Notes: a model not told the origin generated them from the sequence alone. DNA of 64,000 nt from Sympetrum striolatum (GCA_947579665.1 OX388343.1:90438254-90502253); one strand, 5' to 3'; counted from the first letter of the stretch, positions 36,760 through 47,602 are shown. A program made the numbers and translations.

Positions 36760-38074
36760 ATCTATTCCCGTAAAGGCCTTCGTTACATGTATGTAACGGA
36801 TGAACACGGAGTTATTTACACCAAAATTTTCTTTGAAGCTTTCTTGAGAGGATTAAAAAATAAAATCTGGCGCCAATCTGCGACGCCGATAAATAAAGCT
36901 ACTTTTCGATGGCAATGCGAGAGCGGCAATCCGCGCAACGGAGCGACTCTTTCTGAGATCATCTCGGTTTTCAGAGGATATACGGAGAAAAACGCTTCTG
37001 AATAGTGTTTTTAGCGGTTCACAACTATGAATTAATACTCTATACGCATTTTAGGATAGAATTACCTCAGAAAATCTTAATGATACGAAGATAAAAATCT
37101 CCTGTAATGTCTTATAAAACTTTCTGTACATACATTGTCAAATTTTCGTTTATATACGAAATACTGAGGTAAATATAGTTATGTTTAAAATAGGTTGCTA
37201 ATGTTTTAAGTACGAGTGTAAGTAATTTAATGAGGTCTTCCTTTTTGCCTTAAATACACTCATCATATGAGGAATCTTCTTCTCCACACGCCATCTCCTC
37301 TTCATTGCTAATGATCAGGAGCTCTTTCAACATCTTCGCCCATTTACCTTGATTTTCTTGTTACATTTGTTAGGTGCTGGCATCGATGTCATAGGATCGG
37401 ATGTGAGTAACAATCTCTGGTATTTTGGTGCCACTACTGAGTGTTTTCGTGTGAATCGTTCGCGATATTTTCTCGTGTCTTTATTTTGCGCTTCCATCGC
37501 CTCTTCCGAGAGTTGCCCAAGGGAAGAATGGATTCCTTTGAGATTTGAATGCCATGCTTTGGACTTTATGAACAGTCGGTGGCATATAACCAAGGATATA
37601 GCTCCACATACAACTCCATCAGCCCAGCAGTGGTCACCGAATGCTTTTTCGTATAAATTGAAACAGCTTGAGACTGCCCGTTGATCCCCGATTAGTAAAT
37701 ATTAATAAATAATAATTGAAGAATGATAGACAACGTAAGATTCATTCACTTGACAAAGATGAAATCTAAGACCATACAAATAAATTTATTACACAAACAA
37801 AACTATTTTTTCTAAATGTAAGAATTTACCCATGCGTATACTTTACGCCTTTTTTGAAAAAACAAGCATGCATTTGGGAAAATGATTTGAATTTCGCACC
37901 TGTTATTTCAGCAGATAAATTTGAACTCTTGAAGAAACGCCTTGCTGTGTTTCTGTCGTTGATGGTTCCATATTCCGGCTTGGGCACATCCACAATCAAC
38001 CCCATCCTTTCCTTGAATTATCTCTTCAGGTTATGCTTCCTCTCTTGAAGTAATAATTTTTGGTTACCACGTAC
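36760..38074 (-). pseudogene. older Transib-like transposase remnant
   Basis: The - strand shows the same C-terminal Transib blocks as the younger element. A diverged exon at 38074-37900 has INDRNTARRFF (family motif NDGNTARRFF) and an identical donor context (ACAG/GTGCG). The block 37593-37327 has GQLSEEAMEAQNKDTRKYRE and a final SDP motif. 36785-37010 resembles the subterminal arm of the younger element. Stops and frameshifts are frequent. The N-terminal half is not recognisable before the younger element starts at 39175. Confidence 0.7.
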
Positions 38075-39169
38075 CTATTTATAAATATTTCGTGTTGTTA
38101 AATTGATAGCTCTCAAAGAGCCATCGTTGCAGCATAAGAAAATTTAGCTGTGGAGTACGTGGCAAGAATCGATTCCGCTTTCCTTCGTTTCGTTCGTTCA
38201 CTCGAAAGATGGAAATCTAATTCTGGCCGTCCTCTAGCGTCTACCAAAAAGAATTACTTTCACTTACGATAAATCATATACAGAATTTGAAATCATCAGT
38301 TAACAATATTATAAACATTTAAAAAACTTAGATTGACTAACCTGGAGTTAAAGAACTACTAGGTAAGCCCTGGAGCACATTGTAGGGAAAATTAGCGTTT
38401 ACTTTAAGCCAACTGAAAGAGCGCTTGATAAATCTCTCGTTATTGCGTGAACTCTGTTCCGATTATCTTGAATAGCGCGCAAACAAGAAATCATGAAGGT
38501 AATCAATATGAGAACTTTGCCCATCCTCGAATACTTATAAGTGTAGATTTTTAATTATGCAATTCATTAAATGTTATTTACCTAAATTATCTTTTATGAA
38601 ACAGTAAACGAGAACTGACCAAGTCAAGCACGGTATTTTAAGTAAATAGCAACGTTCTGAAAATGTAGCATAGATTCCGTAAATTTTATACCTTCTTTAG
38701 TAATACATTTAGAAAAAAAGCATTAGAAAGTCTGAAAACGATGACTAGGTTTAGTGACATGAATGCGGAAAATGTGTGTCGCGGGTGAATTGAATTTGGT
38801 TTTTTTAATTTTCATGAAAAGAAAGAAAGATATTACGTACAAAATTTAATTTGACACACCAAAAATATTTCCTACAAATTTATTCCACACCGCAACAAGA
38901 GAATACTACAGGAAGTACCTTAGTAATTAGCGACTCATGGAATATTTGAGCTACGGAAATATCACCAGAACGCAACTTCAGCACAGCCAAATAACAACTG
39001 ACTCAGCTAGATTATTTCGAGCTGAAACTTATGGAAATTCAAAACAAAAGGTAACCGTTTTCCGCAAAACATACGCATCTGGGTGCCATAAGCCCCTTCA
39101 AAAAGTTTTACTTAGGCATTAGGGCACTCACTGGCGCGCACTCTCCCTCCCACGAAAAGGTCGCACTAA
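38075..39169. other. sequence between the two Transib copies
   Basis: No gene recognised. It may hold the badly decayed N-terminal coding part of the older Transib copy. Confidence 0.3.
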
Positions 39170-39174
39170 CGACG

Positions 39175-39829
39175 CACAGTGGGCTAGAATCGAAAAAAGC
39201 TGGCCAAAAATAAGAAAGTGCTTTTTTTGAGTGAGGACTTTGAAACTTCGCATGCTCATTCTTAAATAAATTCTGCATATAACTACGAAATCATTTTTGT
39301 TGATTCTCACGCGTTACAATTCTACAGGGGGTCAAAGTTGACCAATTTTCGCGAAAATTTCCAGTTTCCAATTTTTCGCGAAATTCTTCAACTTCAAGTC
39401 GATTGTGAACCCAAACTAGGAAAATCATCGGGTAAAATATGATTCCATATTATAAATATGTTCTTTGTCCTTCATAAGCCTTGGTTTCAATGAGCTCTGT
39501 CGAATATTTATATACTTTACATTACAAAATGGCGGGCCCTTATTTTGGAACAAAGTTTTACCTAAAGCGAGGAAAATAGTAGATTGAGACACCGTGTGAC
39601 ACGGGATTACTTACACCACAATAAGCTATGGACCTTCCTTAAAGGGAATCTTAAATAAAATCTTGCCCCAATTTGCCCCAATAATTTATAAATCGACTTT
39701 TCGACAACGCTACAAGGACCAAATCCGCTCGGCGGAGCACCGTCCTCCGCTACACTGATGTGTTTTGAGAGGAACAACGAGCCAATACGATTCTGATTCC
39801 TTCTTTTGTAGATTTTAACCATTATTATA
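39175..39829 (+). repeat. left inverted arm of Transib
   Basis: Terminal CACAGTGGGCTAGAATCG, then an A-tract. Every position x pairs with 82125 minus x in the right arm. A 60-plus codon open frame (minus frame 39843-39607) is conserved in both arms, but only because the arms are copies; it shows no domain. Confidence 0.9.
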
Positions 39830-40029
39830 TGTACTTCGTACATATCTTAATGAAATGGGCTGTGCTTTAGAGCATGGGACCACGTCAGCGATATTAATAT
39901 CATGGAGTAGTTTATTTCCGTACGATAATGCTAAATTTCTACTAAATCATGCATTCAAAGTTTTAAGTGAGTTTTAATGAAGTATACGGTATTTTTATAC
40001 ATTACCTTCTCTATTAAATACATTCCTCG

Positions 40030-40502
40030 TCTGAAGAATCTTCATTCCCATAAGCCAATTCCTCCTCATTGTTCATGACTAGGAGTTCCTTAATCTCTTT
40101 GCTCAGAATCCTCGATCCTTTTGTTGCTCTAACTGGTGCCGATATTGAAATTAGCGGATCAGAAGTTAGAAGTAATCTTTGGAATTAATCCTCGTTCGTG
40201 GTTACTCTGGGGTGTTTCCTTGTGTATCTCTCCCGGTATTTCCTTGCGTCTTTATTTAGGGCCTCCATTGCCTCTTCTGTCAGTTGCCCCAACGGAAGGA
40301 TTGCTTCTTTTGCTATTTCAGCCCCGTGTATAAGTATGTACTTTATGTACTGTTGGTGGCATGTAGTACCACGGATATAATCGGGCACACATCTCTGCTG
40401 TAGCGCAGCAATAATATTTGAATGCTATTTCATTTAGTGGAAAACCACTTGAAATTGCCTTCAAGATATTGGCGAATCTTTTTATTAGATCTTCGTCAAT
40501 TC
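40030..40502 (-). pseudogene. Transib transposase, C-terminal exon
   Basis: Begins at acceptor AAAAG/GA (exon start 40502). Joined to the exon at 40866-40692 it restores the Gly of the ITGID motif (split codon G+GA). It continues KRFANILKAISSGF, then LYPWYYMPPTVHK. After a frameshift near 40340 comes YILIHGAEI, GQLTEEAMEALNKDARKYRE and RKHPRVTTNED. The block with EEAMEALNKD corresponds to the region that holds the third catalytic acidic residue in RAG1/Transib proteins. The terminal residues near 40030 are less certain. Confidence 0.75.
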
Positions 40503-40691
40503 CTTTTAAGAAATGATTAATTAAATTAGTATTGGGAAACGGTAGTTTACAAAAAACTTAATGATATAAAACAAACCTTATACAGAACTCTTATCTTTGA
40601 AAGTGAAGATTTCATCCTTATCTATTTCAGTTTCCTGATTTTTACATTTAATAAAAGTTTACGCATTAATAAAAATAACTTCAATTCGCAC

Positions 40692-40866
40692 CTGTTATTT
40701 CAGCCGCTAGACACGGACTTTCAAAGAAACGCCTTGATGTATTTCCATCATTTGTGGAGCCATATCCTGGTTTAGGTACATCTACAATCAGTCCCATCTT
40801 TTTTCTGAACTCTTTCTGAATATGAAATTTCCTCTCCAAAATCAATAATTTATGATTACCACGAGC
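40692..40866 (-). pseudogene. Transib transposase, exon with NDGNT motif
   Basis: A 175 bp exon lies between acceptor ACATAG/G and donor ACAG/GTGCG. It encodes MGLIVDVPKPGYG and STNDGNTSRRFFES, a diagnostic Transib block equivalent to the RAG1 NGNFARKLM region. The frame is fully open. The opening phase is 0 and the closing phase 1, matching its neighbours. Confidence 0.82.
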
Positions 40867-40944
40867 CTATGTAGGAATATTAAGACAAGGCCAATGGGTA
40901 CGTCTTATGACATAAAATCATACTCATCAATATTGTACTCTCAC

Positions 40945-41151
40945 CTGCCATTACTTATAGATAAGTCGGTAAGATATATGTAATAAATTCTCGAAAAATC
41001 TGATGTAGCAATGCAGCGTAGAAATGCCATAGGACAAATTTTCCTCGTCAACGTCTCGATTGCTAATTGTCGATAGATCGTTCATCTCCGAAATATTTGC
41101 CCCGCAAATGTAGCATTTTAATCCCGTGCTCTCGGTCAGCGCATTACATAC
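40945..41151 (-). pseudogene. Transib transposase, zinc-binding exon
   Basis: The exon runs from acceptor TTTTAG/GTATGT to donor GGCAG/GTGAG. It encodes KVCNALTES, a CYICGA cysteine pair, and TLHCYIRFFENLLHISYRL, all typical of the Transib middle region and analogous to the RAG1 CxxC zinc region. One nonsense codon (TAA near 40953) precedes WQ at the exon end. Phases fit both neighbours. Confidence 0.78.
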
Positions 41152-41239
41152 CTAAAAGAAGGAATACAACAAAAGATTCTTGGTCAAATTTGGCTACATA
41201 TATCCAAGAAATATTACCTTTGATTTGAGAAAATGTTAC

Positions 41240-41510
41240 CTTTCCGTTTATCATTGTAAGCAACAAACAGAACTTAATGCGGTGATTGCCTATATTCACT
41301 GGCTTAAAATTTTCGATTTCTTGGCGTAAGTTACTTTCTTCTTTCTTAATAATTTCTTGTTTGGACTTGTTTGTACTGCGAATGGCCAGAACTACCATCC
41401 AAACCATATTTGAAAATAAGCGTGACATTGATTTTCTTTCTTGAAGAAGGAACGGTCGATACCGATGCCAAAATCCGTTGTATTGATCATATCAGCCATG
41501 ATTTTTGCAG
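41240..41510 (-). pseudogene. Transib transposase, exon with first catalytic Asp
   Basis: Contains DGSSGHSQYKQ (41399-41367), the signature around the first catalytic Asp of Transib transposases. It ends at donor AAG/GTAACA (41240/41239). Frameshifts occur on both sides of the motif (near 41440 and 41350). An ATG near 41500 is the earliest sign of coding sequence; the family's usual N-terminal half is not recognised between here and the right arm. Confidence 0.72.
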
Positions 41511-42295
41511 AAATACTAATTAAATTACGTATTAATACACTGAAAACCTGGAAAAATTATAGCAATATATGAAAATGCAACATTGATTTCGTAATTATAT
41601 CTTTCCTTCAATAGTATATGCAGGACAAAGGGAGTAGAAAGCGTTCAAACAATTATGAGCATATTTAAAACGATCAGAAAATACATCTCAATTTACCACC
41701 ATATTCTGATAAATTAAATAAAAAAGAAAATATAATGAAAAAACATACCTCACGAGATATAATTCCTATGAAATATCTAAAACCTCACACGAGTACTGCT
41801 ACCAGGAGATTGTCGAAGAATTCTTGTTTCACAGAACTGTTGTGACTAAGGAGAGAGCACACAGCACAACCTCTTCTTATCCAATGTTCAAATAGAACTG
41901 AACTATTCCTACGCATGTAAGGAAAATCACGGAAATGCAATTCGAAGGGTACCGTTAATCCGGAAAAGCGCAGCTGCCTGCAATAAAACGAGCCCTCTGC
42001 CTAACTTTTCCAGCGCTCCAGAGCACATCGACGGTCGCCAAAACAACTCCAGCTGTGGGCAAATTTTGTATTTGAAAAAATGCTACGCTATATTCCACCA
42101 TTTTCATAATATAACAACCTATGTATTTATTTCTGTAATGAAATTACACAAAGTGGCAGCTAGTTCTACCGATTTTGTAAGAAAGTTTTCAGTATTGTAG
42201 AGAGTGAGAGTGAAGAAGCATTCAGTATCAAAATCAAAAAAAATATCTTTAACATCTATTAACTTAAAAAAATGATATATAACTAATGTGCAAAG

Positions 42296-42950
42296 TATAA
42301 TAATAGTTAAAATCTACAAAAGAAGGAATCAGAATCGTATTGGCTCGTTGTTCCTCTCAAAACACATCAGCGTAGCGGAGGACGGTGCTCCGCCGAGCGG
42401 ATTTGGTCCTTGTAGCGTTGTCGAAAAGTCGATTTATAAATTATTGGGGCAAATTGGGGCAAGATTTTATTTAAGATTCCCTTTAAGGAAGGTCCATAGC
42501 TTATTGTGGTGTAAGTAATCCCGTGTCACACGGTGTCTCAATCTACTATTTTCCTCGCTTTAGGTAAAACTTTGTTCCAAAATAAGGGCCCGCCATTTTG
42601 TAATGTAAAGTATATAAATATTCGACAGAGCTCATTGAAACCAAGGCTTATGAAGGACAAAGAACATATTTATAATATGGAATCATATTTTACCCGATGA
42701 TTTTCCTAGTTTGGGTTCACAATCGACTTGAAGTTGAAGAATTTCGCGAAAAATTGGAAACTGGAAATTTTCGCGAAAATTGGTCAACTTTGACCCCCTG
42801 TAGAATTGTAACGCGTGAGAATCAACAAAAATGATTTCGTAGTTATATGCAGAATTTATTTAAGAATGAGCATGCGAAGTTTCAAAGCCCTCACTCAAAA
42901 AAAGCACTTTCTTATTTTTGGCCAGCTTTTTTCGATTCTAGCCCACTGTG
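42296..42950 (-). repeat. right inverted arm of Transib
   Basis: Inverted copy of 39175-39829, ending CACTGTG at 42950 and followed by CGACG. Confidence 0.9.
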
Positions 42951-43214
42951 CGACGGTAGATGTGAGCTAACTCATCTAGCAAATGAGGGTCGAAGGAGGA
43001 AAAAAGAGTGAGAATCTATAGATTTAAGGATTTATTAGAAAAATAAAATTTCAGAAATTGTGACTCTATCGAGAGATTTGTGAGAAACTGTATCTCACTC
43101 CTAAATTCATTTTTCTCGAGGATTAAATGAGGATATATTTAAAATCTTATTATTTCTTCATCTTGAGATAAAATATAACCTTGCATCAGCATGATATCTC
43201 CGAAACACAACCAT

Positions 43215-43435
43215 TCAGGAAGTGTTTTTCTCCGTATATCCTCTCAAAACCGAGTAGGAGTAGGGTATTAATGTAGGGTAATAAGTAATTGCAGGATATG
43301 AATGTAGATACAGATGGTCTCAGAAAGTGGCGCTCCGCCGCTCTTGCATTGCCATCGAAAAGTCGCTTTATTTATCGGCGTCGCACTTTCTTATTTTTGA
43401 CCAGCTTTTTTCGATTCTAGCACACTGTGCGACGG
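43215..43435 (-). repeat. Transib terminal fragment (older copy)
   Basis: Ends TTCGATTCTAGCACACTGTG at 43432 and is followed by CGACG, closely matching the end of the intact element. Its inner part (TCGAAAAGTCGC, TTTATCGGCGTCG) is an inverted match to 36820-37010. It may be the other end of the older Transib copy, with the younger element (39175-42950) inserted inside it. Confidence 0.6.
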
Positions 43436-43890
43436 TGCAAAGTGCCATAGACTTAAAATTTTTACTTTTCACTGGCCATAGCCGTATGGAAAAAAATTAA
43501 ATAACGTTTGAATATTATAGTACAGTGAAACCTATCTTTAGCAGAAACTCTCGGGCATATTTTTTCCGGATAAGACAGTTTTCCACTTAACCCAGGGTCT
43601 GACATTTCGAAAAAACCATTGAGAGCCATATTGCACCCATTACATGCTTCGCCTACAAGGTTGATTTGGCTCAAATTCTACGTATAGACAAATTATTATA
43701 AAATAAGGAACAGTATCACATTGTGGTTAAATTTGTTTATTTAATGTAATTAACATAAAAATTTATTTAAATAACTCATATAATCCGTCATTTTAGTTTA
43801 TATTTCTTTTATTCCTGTAGAATGCAATTTTCTACGTTACCGATAGCCACATGTAAGATATTAAATAAAATAGTGTTACTTTGGATAAGA
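43436..43890 (+). repeat. direct repeat pair, copy 2
   Basis: Partner of 35935-36410, with shared blocks such as CTGGCCATA(A/G)CCGTATGG and AGCGGAAACTCTCGGG-like sequence. It starts immediately after the CGACG beside the older Transib end. Confidence 0.55.
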
Positions 43891-44022
43891 CAAAATTCTG
43901 CTAATTAGTTTGAAAAAACAAGATTTCTCTGTATTTTTTTTGTTTTCTTCTCATATTATAGTTATGGTATATTTATTTTCTGTCGGATTCACAGGCTTGT
44001 TCTTCTATTATATTGTCTGTTA

Positions 44023-45359
44023 AGCCATGTTTACACTGGATGTTGCAGACATTTGTATGCAACTTTTTTGTCGACGTCATTTATCTACGACATTTTGTTG
44101 CAGACAAAATACTAATGCGCTCTAGTTTCCTGCGACTTTTCTTGACGACACAAAGAGCTGGAGAGCAATTCAGATGGCGAGTGAGGAGGATGTTGTGCTT
44201 GCGGCAGCAGCCTGCGTAGTTTCGGCGAAACAACGTGGTGGGTAGGACCATCGTTAAAAGCAAGATCTGTGTACAGTGGATGTGATTTGTACGGGATAGT
44301 AAACCCAACGCATATGTATTTGTAGTTGGGGATTTTAATTTACAATAAGTTGTTCAAAGATTTGAATAAAGTTGACCGAGCCTCGTTGTCTGACGAACTT
44401 GGATCGGACGGAAGTTTTAGTTTGCTATTCTACTGGAAAAAACTACGAGCGTCTAATTAGCCAGGCGTAGTCGTCCGTATACGCGCGACTGAACCCAATG
44501 AACGTAAAGTAACTGAACGTCGTCCACTGCAAACGACTATGAGCGACCGACTTCAGGAGACCAGCGACCGATCCCCCAGAAATGGGATTGGTCGCGTGTA
44601 GTCGCTCATATTAACCTCCATCAAAGCACCATTGGGCCGTTTGCATAAACTTAATTTACGACTTTGCTAGAAATAAACAGATATGCAAAAAGAACAAGAT
44701 AGAAGATAGCTTAGTATATATAAACTGAAATTCGCACAAGTGAAACATAAATTTAAAATTTCTCGATGTAAAAAAAAACACAGACCGACAAGGTTACGGT
44801 AACAATGACGAAGTTACTTGTATGTTATTGAATGTTTTGCGATAAATTCAGCCGTGTTTGTGAAAATTGTCCATCACGTACAGTTTTCGAGAATTTGCAT
44901 AAACATTAAATAAACGATTTCATTTTTATCTTTATAATTTTAGGCTGTTAACAATCTAAATGTATATCTTAACAGTTCATCAGTTCATTAATTCCCTGTA
45001 TTTGCATTTAATTTAAACTCCTAGACTGAATTCAAAGACCAACAAAATGGGGGGTTGAAAAGGTCCCCATAAAAGCGATGATTTCGGTACCCGCAAGCTC
45101 ACTAAAACGCACGCAAGGGGGGTAGCGGGGAAATGTTTGCAACACCGAATGAGCGCTGTAACTTTTATCGGCGACAAATGTCTCCTTTGATCCTTACCGA
45201 CTCTTGGTGGAAAACAAAATTTCGGTTGCAGAAACGGAAAATCTGTCGTCGATACGATTTGTTGACGACAAAATAAGTGCCGTTTTGTGAAATGTCGTCG
45301 ACATTTGTCGTCAACACGTGTCGTCAACACGTGTCGTCAACTCCGGTGTAAACCCGGCT
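44023..45359 (+). mobile_element. PIF/Harbinger-like non-autonomous transposon
   Basis: Ends AGCC(A/G)(T/G)GTTTACAC(T/C)GGA in inverted orientation, flanked by TTA on both sides (44020-44022 and 45360-45362), the 3 bp target of PIF/Harbinger. At 1337 bp it has subterminal TCGTCGACATTTGTCG-type repeats. Inside at about 44172-44250 is a short open start, MASEEDVVLAAAACVVSAK, followed after a frameshift by WWVGPSLKARS, resembling the N-terminus of Harbinger nucleases. The catalytic part is gone. Confidence 0.7.
44172..44335 (+). pseudogene. Harbinger nuclease N-terminal remnant
   Basis: ATG at 44174, about 20 codons (MASEEDVVLAAA...), then a one-base shift into WWVGPSLKARSVYSG. The order matches N-termini of insect Harbinger nucleases, in which a short acidic start is followed by an aromatic W-V-P motif. 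There is no DDE domain. Confidence 0.45.
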
Positions 45360-45362
45360 TTA

Positions 45363-45865
45363 TATAGTCAATTTATGGCATCCAGTGCTGCTGTCGGTGT
45401 TGAAAATTTTCAAAAGTCATCAAAAGCTTCTTTTTAGTCTTAGTCTGCGAAAGCGAGTATACCTGTGAAGTGACGACTGTCGAAACATACACAAAGTGCG
45501 ACCGCTTGGGTAAATTTTTCGTTGGTGAACTCTCTTTTGCTTCTTATAACGTTTGCATGTAGTTTTTCACTTATTTCGTCTTAAACTGTATTAGACGCAT
45601 TTCAATTTCGAAACTAATAGACATCTAGCGTTTTAGATAGGTACTCTCTGAATGCATGCGAATAAATAAAGGTGACGAATAACATTTTTTACTAAAAGTT
45701 GTTTACTTCTTAAATTATTCCTCTTAAATTGTATTATTACCTAAAGTTTAGTACTCAGGTATAATAATTAATTCGATTAATTTTACAATTTTGGCCGAAA
45801 TACGATCTTTTGTATAGAATACAACGCGCGACTGCTCGTGTTATGAAAATAGGCGCTACTGAGAA
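45363..45865. other. non-coding stretch
   Basis: Nothing recognisable between the Harbinger-like element and the Tigger relic. Confidence 0.35.
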
Positions 45866-46340
45866 AAGGTAGAGGAAAGGTAGGTTGAGGAAGAAACGGG
45901 ACTCGGAAATACTTGCAAACCCTTGCAGTTTTCTCCATTAACGCACAATGTTTTAGACGGCAGACATCAAAAACATTCCGGTTTCGTCCCCGCTGTAGAT
46001 ATCACATAGTCATTTATTTTTCTTAAACCTTTCCTTTCCAGTGCTCTTCGGTTTCAGTATCCACGTCATTCGACTTGCCGACAACACTGTTCCAAATAAC
46101 ATTGAGTTTTGCTCTGATGCTTTCCAGCCATCCATTGTTGTCTTAAAATCAAGTTTTCCTAAAGAAAACTGCAAACTTCTTAGCACTTTCTTGCACCATT
46201 GGACCTGATGAAGGAATATTCCTCGATCTTGCTAGCACAAACCATTCCCAAACTGATTTGTTTAGTTCTTCATATTCGCATAGAGCTGTTTTCCTCTTTG
46301 AATGTAAACTTAGTCCTAAACTCATAGGCAGAAATGACAA
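45866..46340 (-). pseudogene. Tigger-like transposase relic
   Basis: The - strand open block 46340-46149 contains YEELNKSVWEWFVLARSRN and PSSGPMVQESAKKFA, the CENP-B-type DNA-binding domain of Tigger transposases. With frame changes it continues to NGWLESIRAKLN (about 46130), DTETEEHWK (about 46050) and a YSGDETGMFF catalytic Asp motif (about 45990). The family differs from the 16285 element. Later catalytic motifs are lost. Confidence 0.72.
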
Positions 46341-46687
46341 TTGTGTTATGGTGTGTTGGATAACAAACTATTGTGTTTGGAATATGAAGAAACCTGTTTC
46401 TTAGTAGCTACCTCTATTAAAATCTTACTTAATTTCGTCCTTCTTAATTACTTCGTAATCTTGCTTCTTCCCTCACTTAAACCTCTCTTGCATTTGCCTC
46501 ACAGAATGCTTCTTTCGTTCGAAGCACTCGATGAATTCCAGTTTATTTCTCAGCGTGAATACGTTGCGTGGCATTGTTGAAATCAATCAGCAGAGGCAAA
46601 ATATAAATGCGCAGTTAAATGATTCTTTTCACGATGGATTCACGATAAAACCACCTCAACAGCAGACACGAGAATATTAAGTTCACG

Positions 46688-47539
46688 ATGGAGATCGAAG
46701 AAAACGGCTGCCTCCCGTTCCTCGACGTCGTCGTGAAACGAAGACCCGATGGTTCTCTCGGTCACAGCGTTTACCGGAAGCCGACGCATACAGACCTGTA
46801 CTTGAATGGAAACAGCCATCACCACCCCTCACAACGGATGTCCGTTTTGTCGACCCTGATTCATCGAGCACTAACCATCTCGGACCAGGAAAATATAACC
46901 AATGAACTCGATCACCTGAGGACCACCTTCCTTCAAAATGGACACAAAATGAAGGAAGTAAACTTGGCCCTTAAAAGGGCCGCCTCCAGGACTGACAAGG
47001 AATGCAGAGCAGAAGAGGAGAAGCCTGCGGCCACCGCCTGCATCCCCTATGTGGCGCCTGTGTCGAGGAAAATTTCTAGGATCCTCGCAAAGCACAAAAT
47101 ACGGACCGTCCATAAGCCACCAAGAAAATTGGGAAATTTTCTCACGAATGTAAAAGATAAACTGGAGCTCAAAACACCTGGAGTCTACAGTGTACCCTGT
47201 GAGTGCGGAGCCGTATACGTGGGAGAAACCGGAAGGACTATTGAGACGCGAATTAAAGAACATTCGCGTAATATTAGACTACGGCAGTCTGAAAAATCAG
47301 CAACTGCTGAACACTGCCTTGACCAGAATCATCATATGAAATTTGAGGAAACGAAAGTCGTATGTATAGCACCACGATTCTGGGACCGTGTCATAAAAGA
47401 ATCCATTGAAATAAACATGACCAAGAATAACATCAACAGAGATGAAGGCTACTCCATCCACAAGACATGGCAACCGATCCTCCGGAAAATCTCCGAGAGC
47501 AGACAGCCAATGACGTCCAACCACCAGCGCGACCAATGA
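46688..47539 (+). CDS. Penelope reverse transcriptase C-terminus and GIY-YIG endonuclease
   Basis: The 283-codon open frame begins inside the polymerase; the first ATG is internal to the domain and the frame extends upstream to ENIKFT. GCLPFLDVVVKR and VYRKPTHTDLYL are conserved Penelope blocks after the palm. From about residue 160 comes the GIY-YIG nuclease: GVYSVPCECGAVYVGETGRT, then EHSRNIRL and INRDEGYS, with the catalytic Tyr, Arg and Glu positions present. The nuclease nicks DNA to prime reverse transcription. The truncated polymerase makes the copy non-autonomous, although this portion has no internal stop. Confidence 0.88.
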   Translation: MEIEENGCLPFLDVVVKRRPDGSLGHSVYRKPTHTDLYLNGNSHHHPSQRMSVLSTLIHRALTISDQENITNELDHLRTTFLQNGHKMKEVNLALKRAASRTDKECRAEEEKPAATACIPYVAPVSRKISRILAKHKIRTVHKPPRKLGNFLTNVKDKLELKTPGVYSVPCECGAVYVGETGRTIETRIKEHSRNIRLRQSEKSATAEHCLDQNHHMKFEETKVVCIAPRFWDRVIKESIEINMTKNNINRDEGYSIHKTWQPILRKISESRQPMTSNHQRDQ

Positions 47540-47602
47540 AAAAAGTGAAAGGGACTTTCCGAGCCCCTATATATACCGGACCGATTTCCAACCTCGGCAC
47601 TT
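47540..47602 (+). promoter_or_regulatory. TATA-bearing tail of the Penelope element
   Basis: GTGAAAGGGACTTTCCGAG is followed by CCTATATATACC (about 47559). The same order (GTGAAAGGG then CTATATAA) precedes the hammerhead in the copy at 14490-14520. In tandem Penelope arrays such a tail can act as promoter for the next copy. The role is inferred from conserved layout. Confidence 0.45.
47593..47602 (+). repeat. 10 bp target duplication of Jockey-A (left)
   Basis: CTCGGCACTT here and at 57292-57301, exactly bounding Jockey-A. Confidence 0.88.

Larger units (their letters stand above)
39175..42950 (-). mobile_element. Transib transposon with RSS-like heptamer ends
   Basis: Both ends start CACAGTG (39175-39181; reverse complement at 42944-42950) and are flanked by the 5 bp duplication CGACG (39170-39174 and 42951-42955), the GC-rich 5 bp target typical of Transib. 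The inverted arms are 655 bp (39175-39829 and 42296-42950), pair base for base without net indels, and I see only a handful of differences. Between them, on the - strand, is a multi-exon Transib transposase with damage. Arms this long are unusual for the family. Confidence 0.9.

Noticed and set aside
39607..39843. 78-codon frame conserved in both Transib arms
   Set aside because: It is identical only because the arms are copies of each other; no domain or start context supports a protein.
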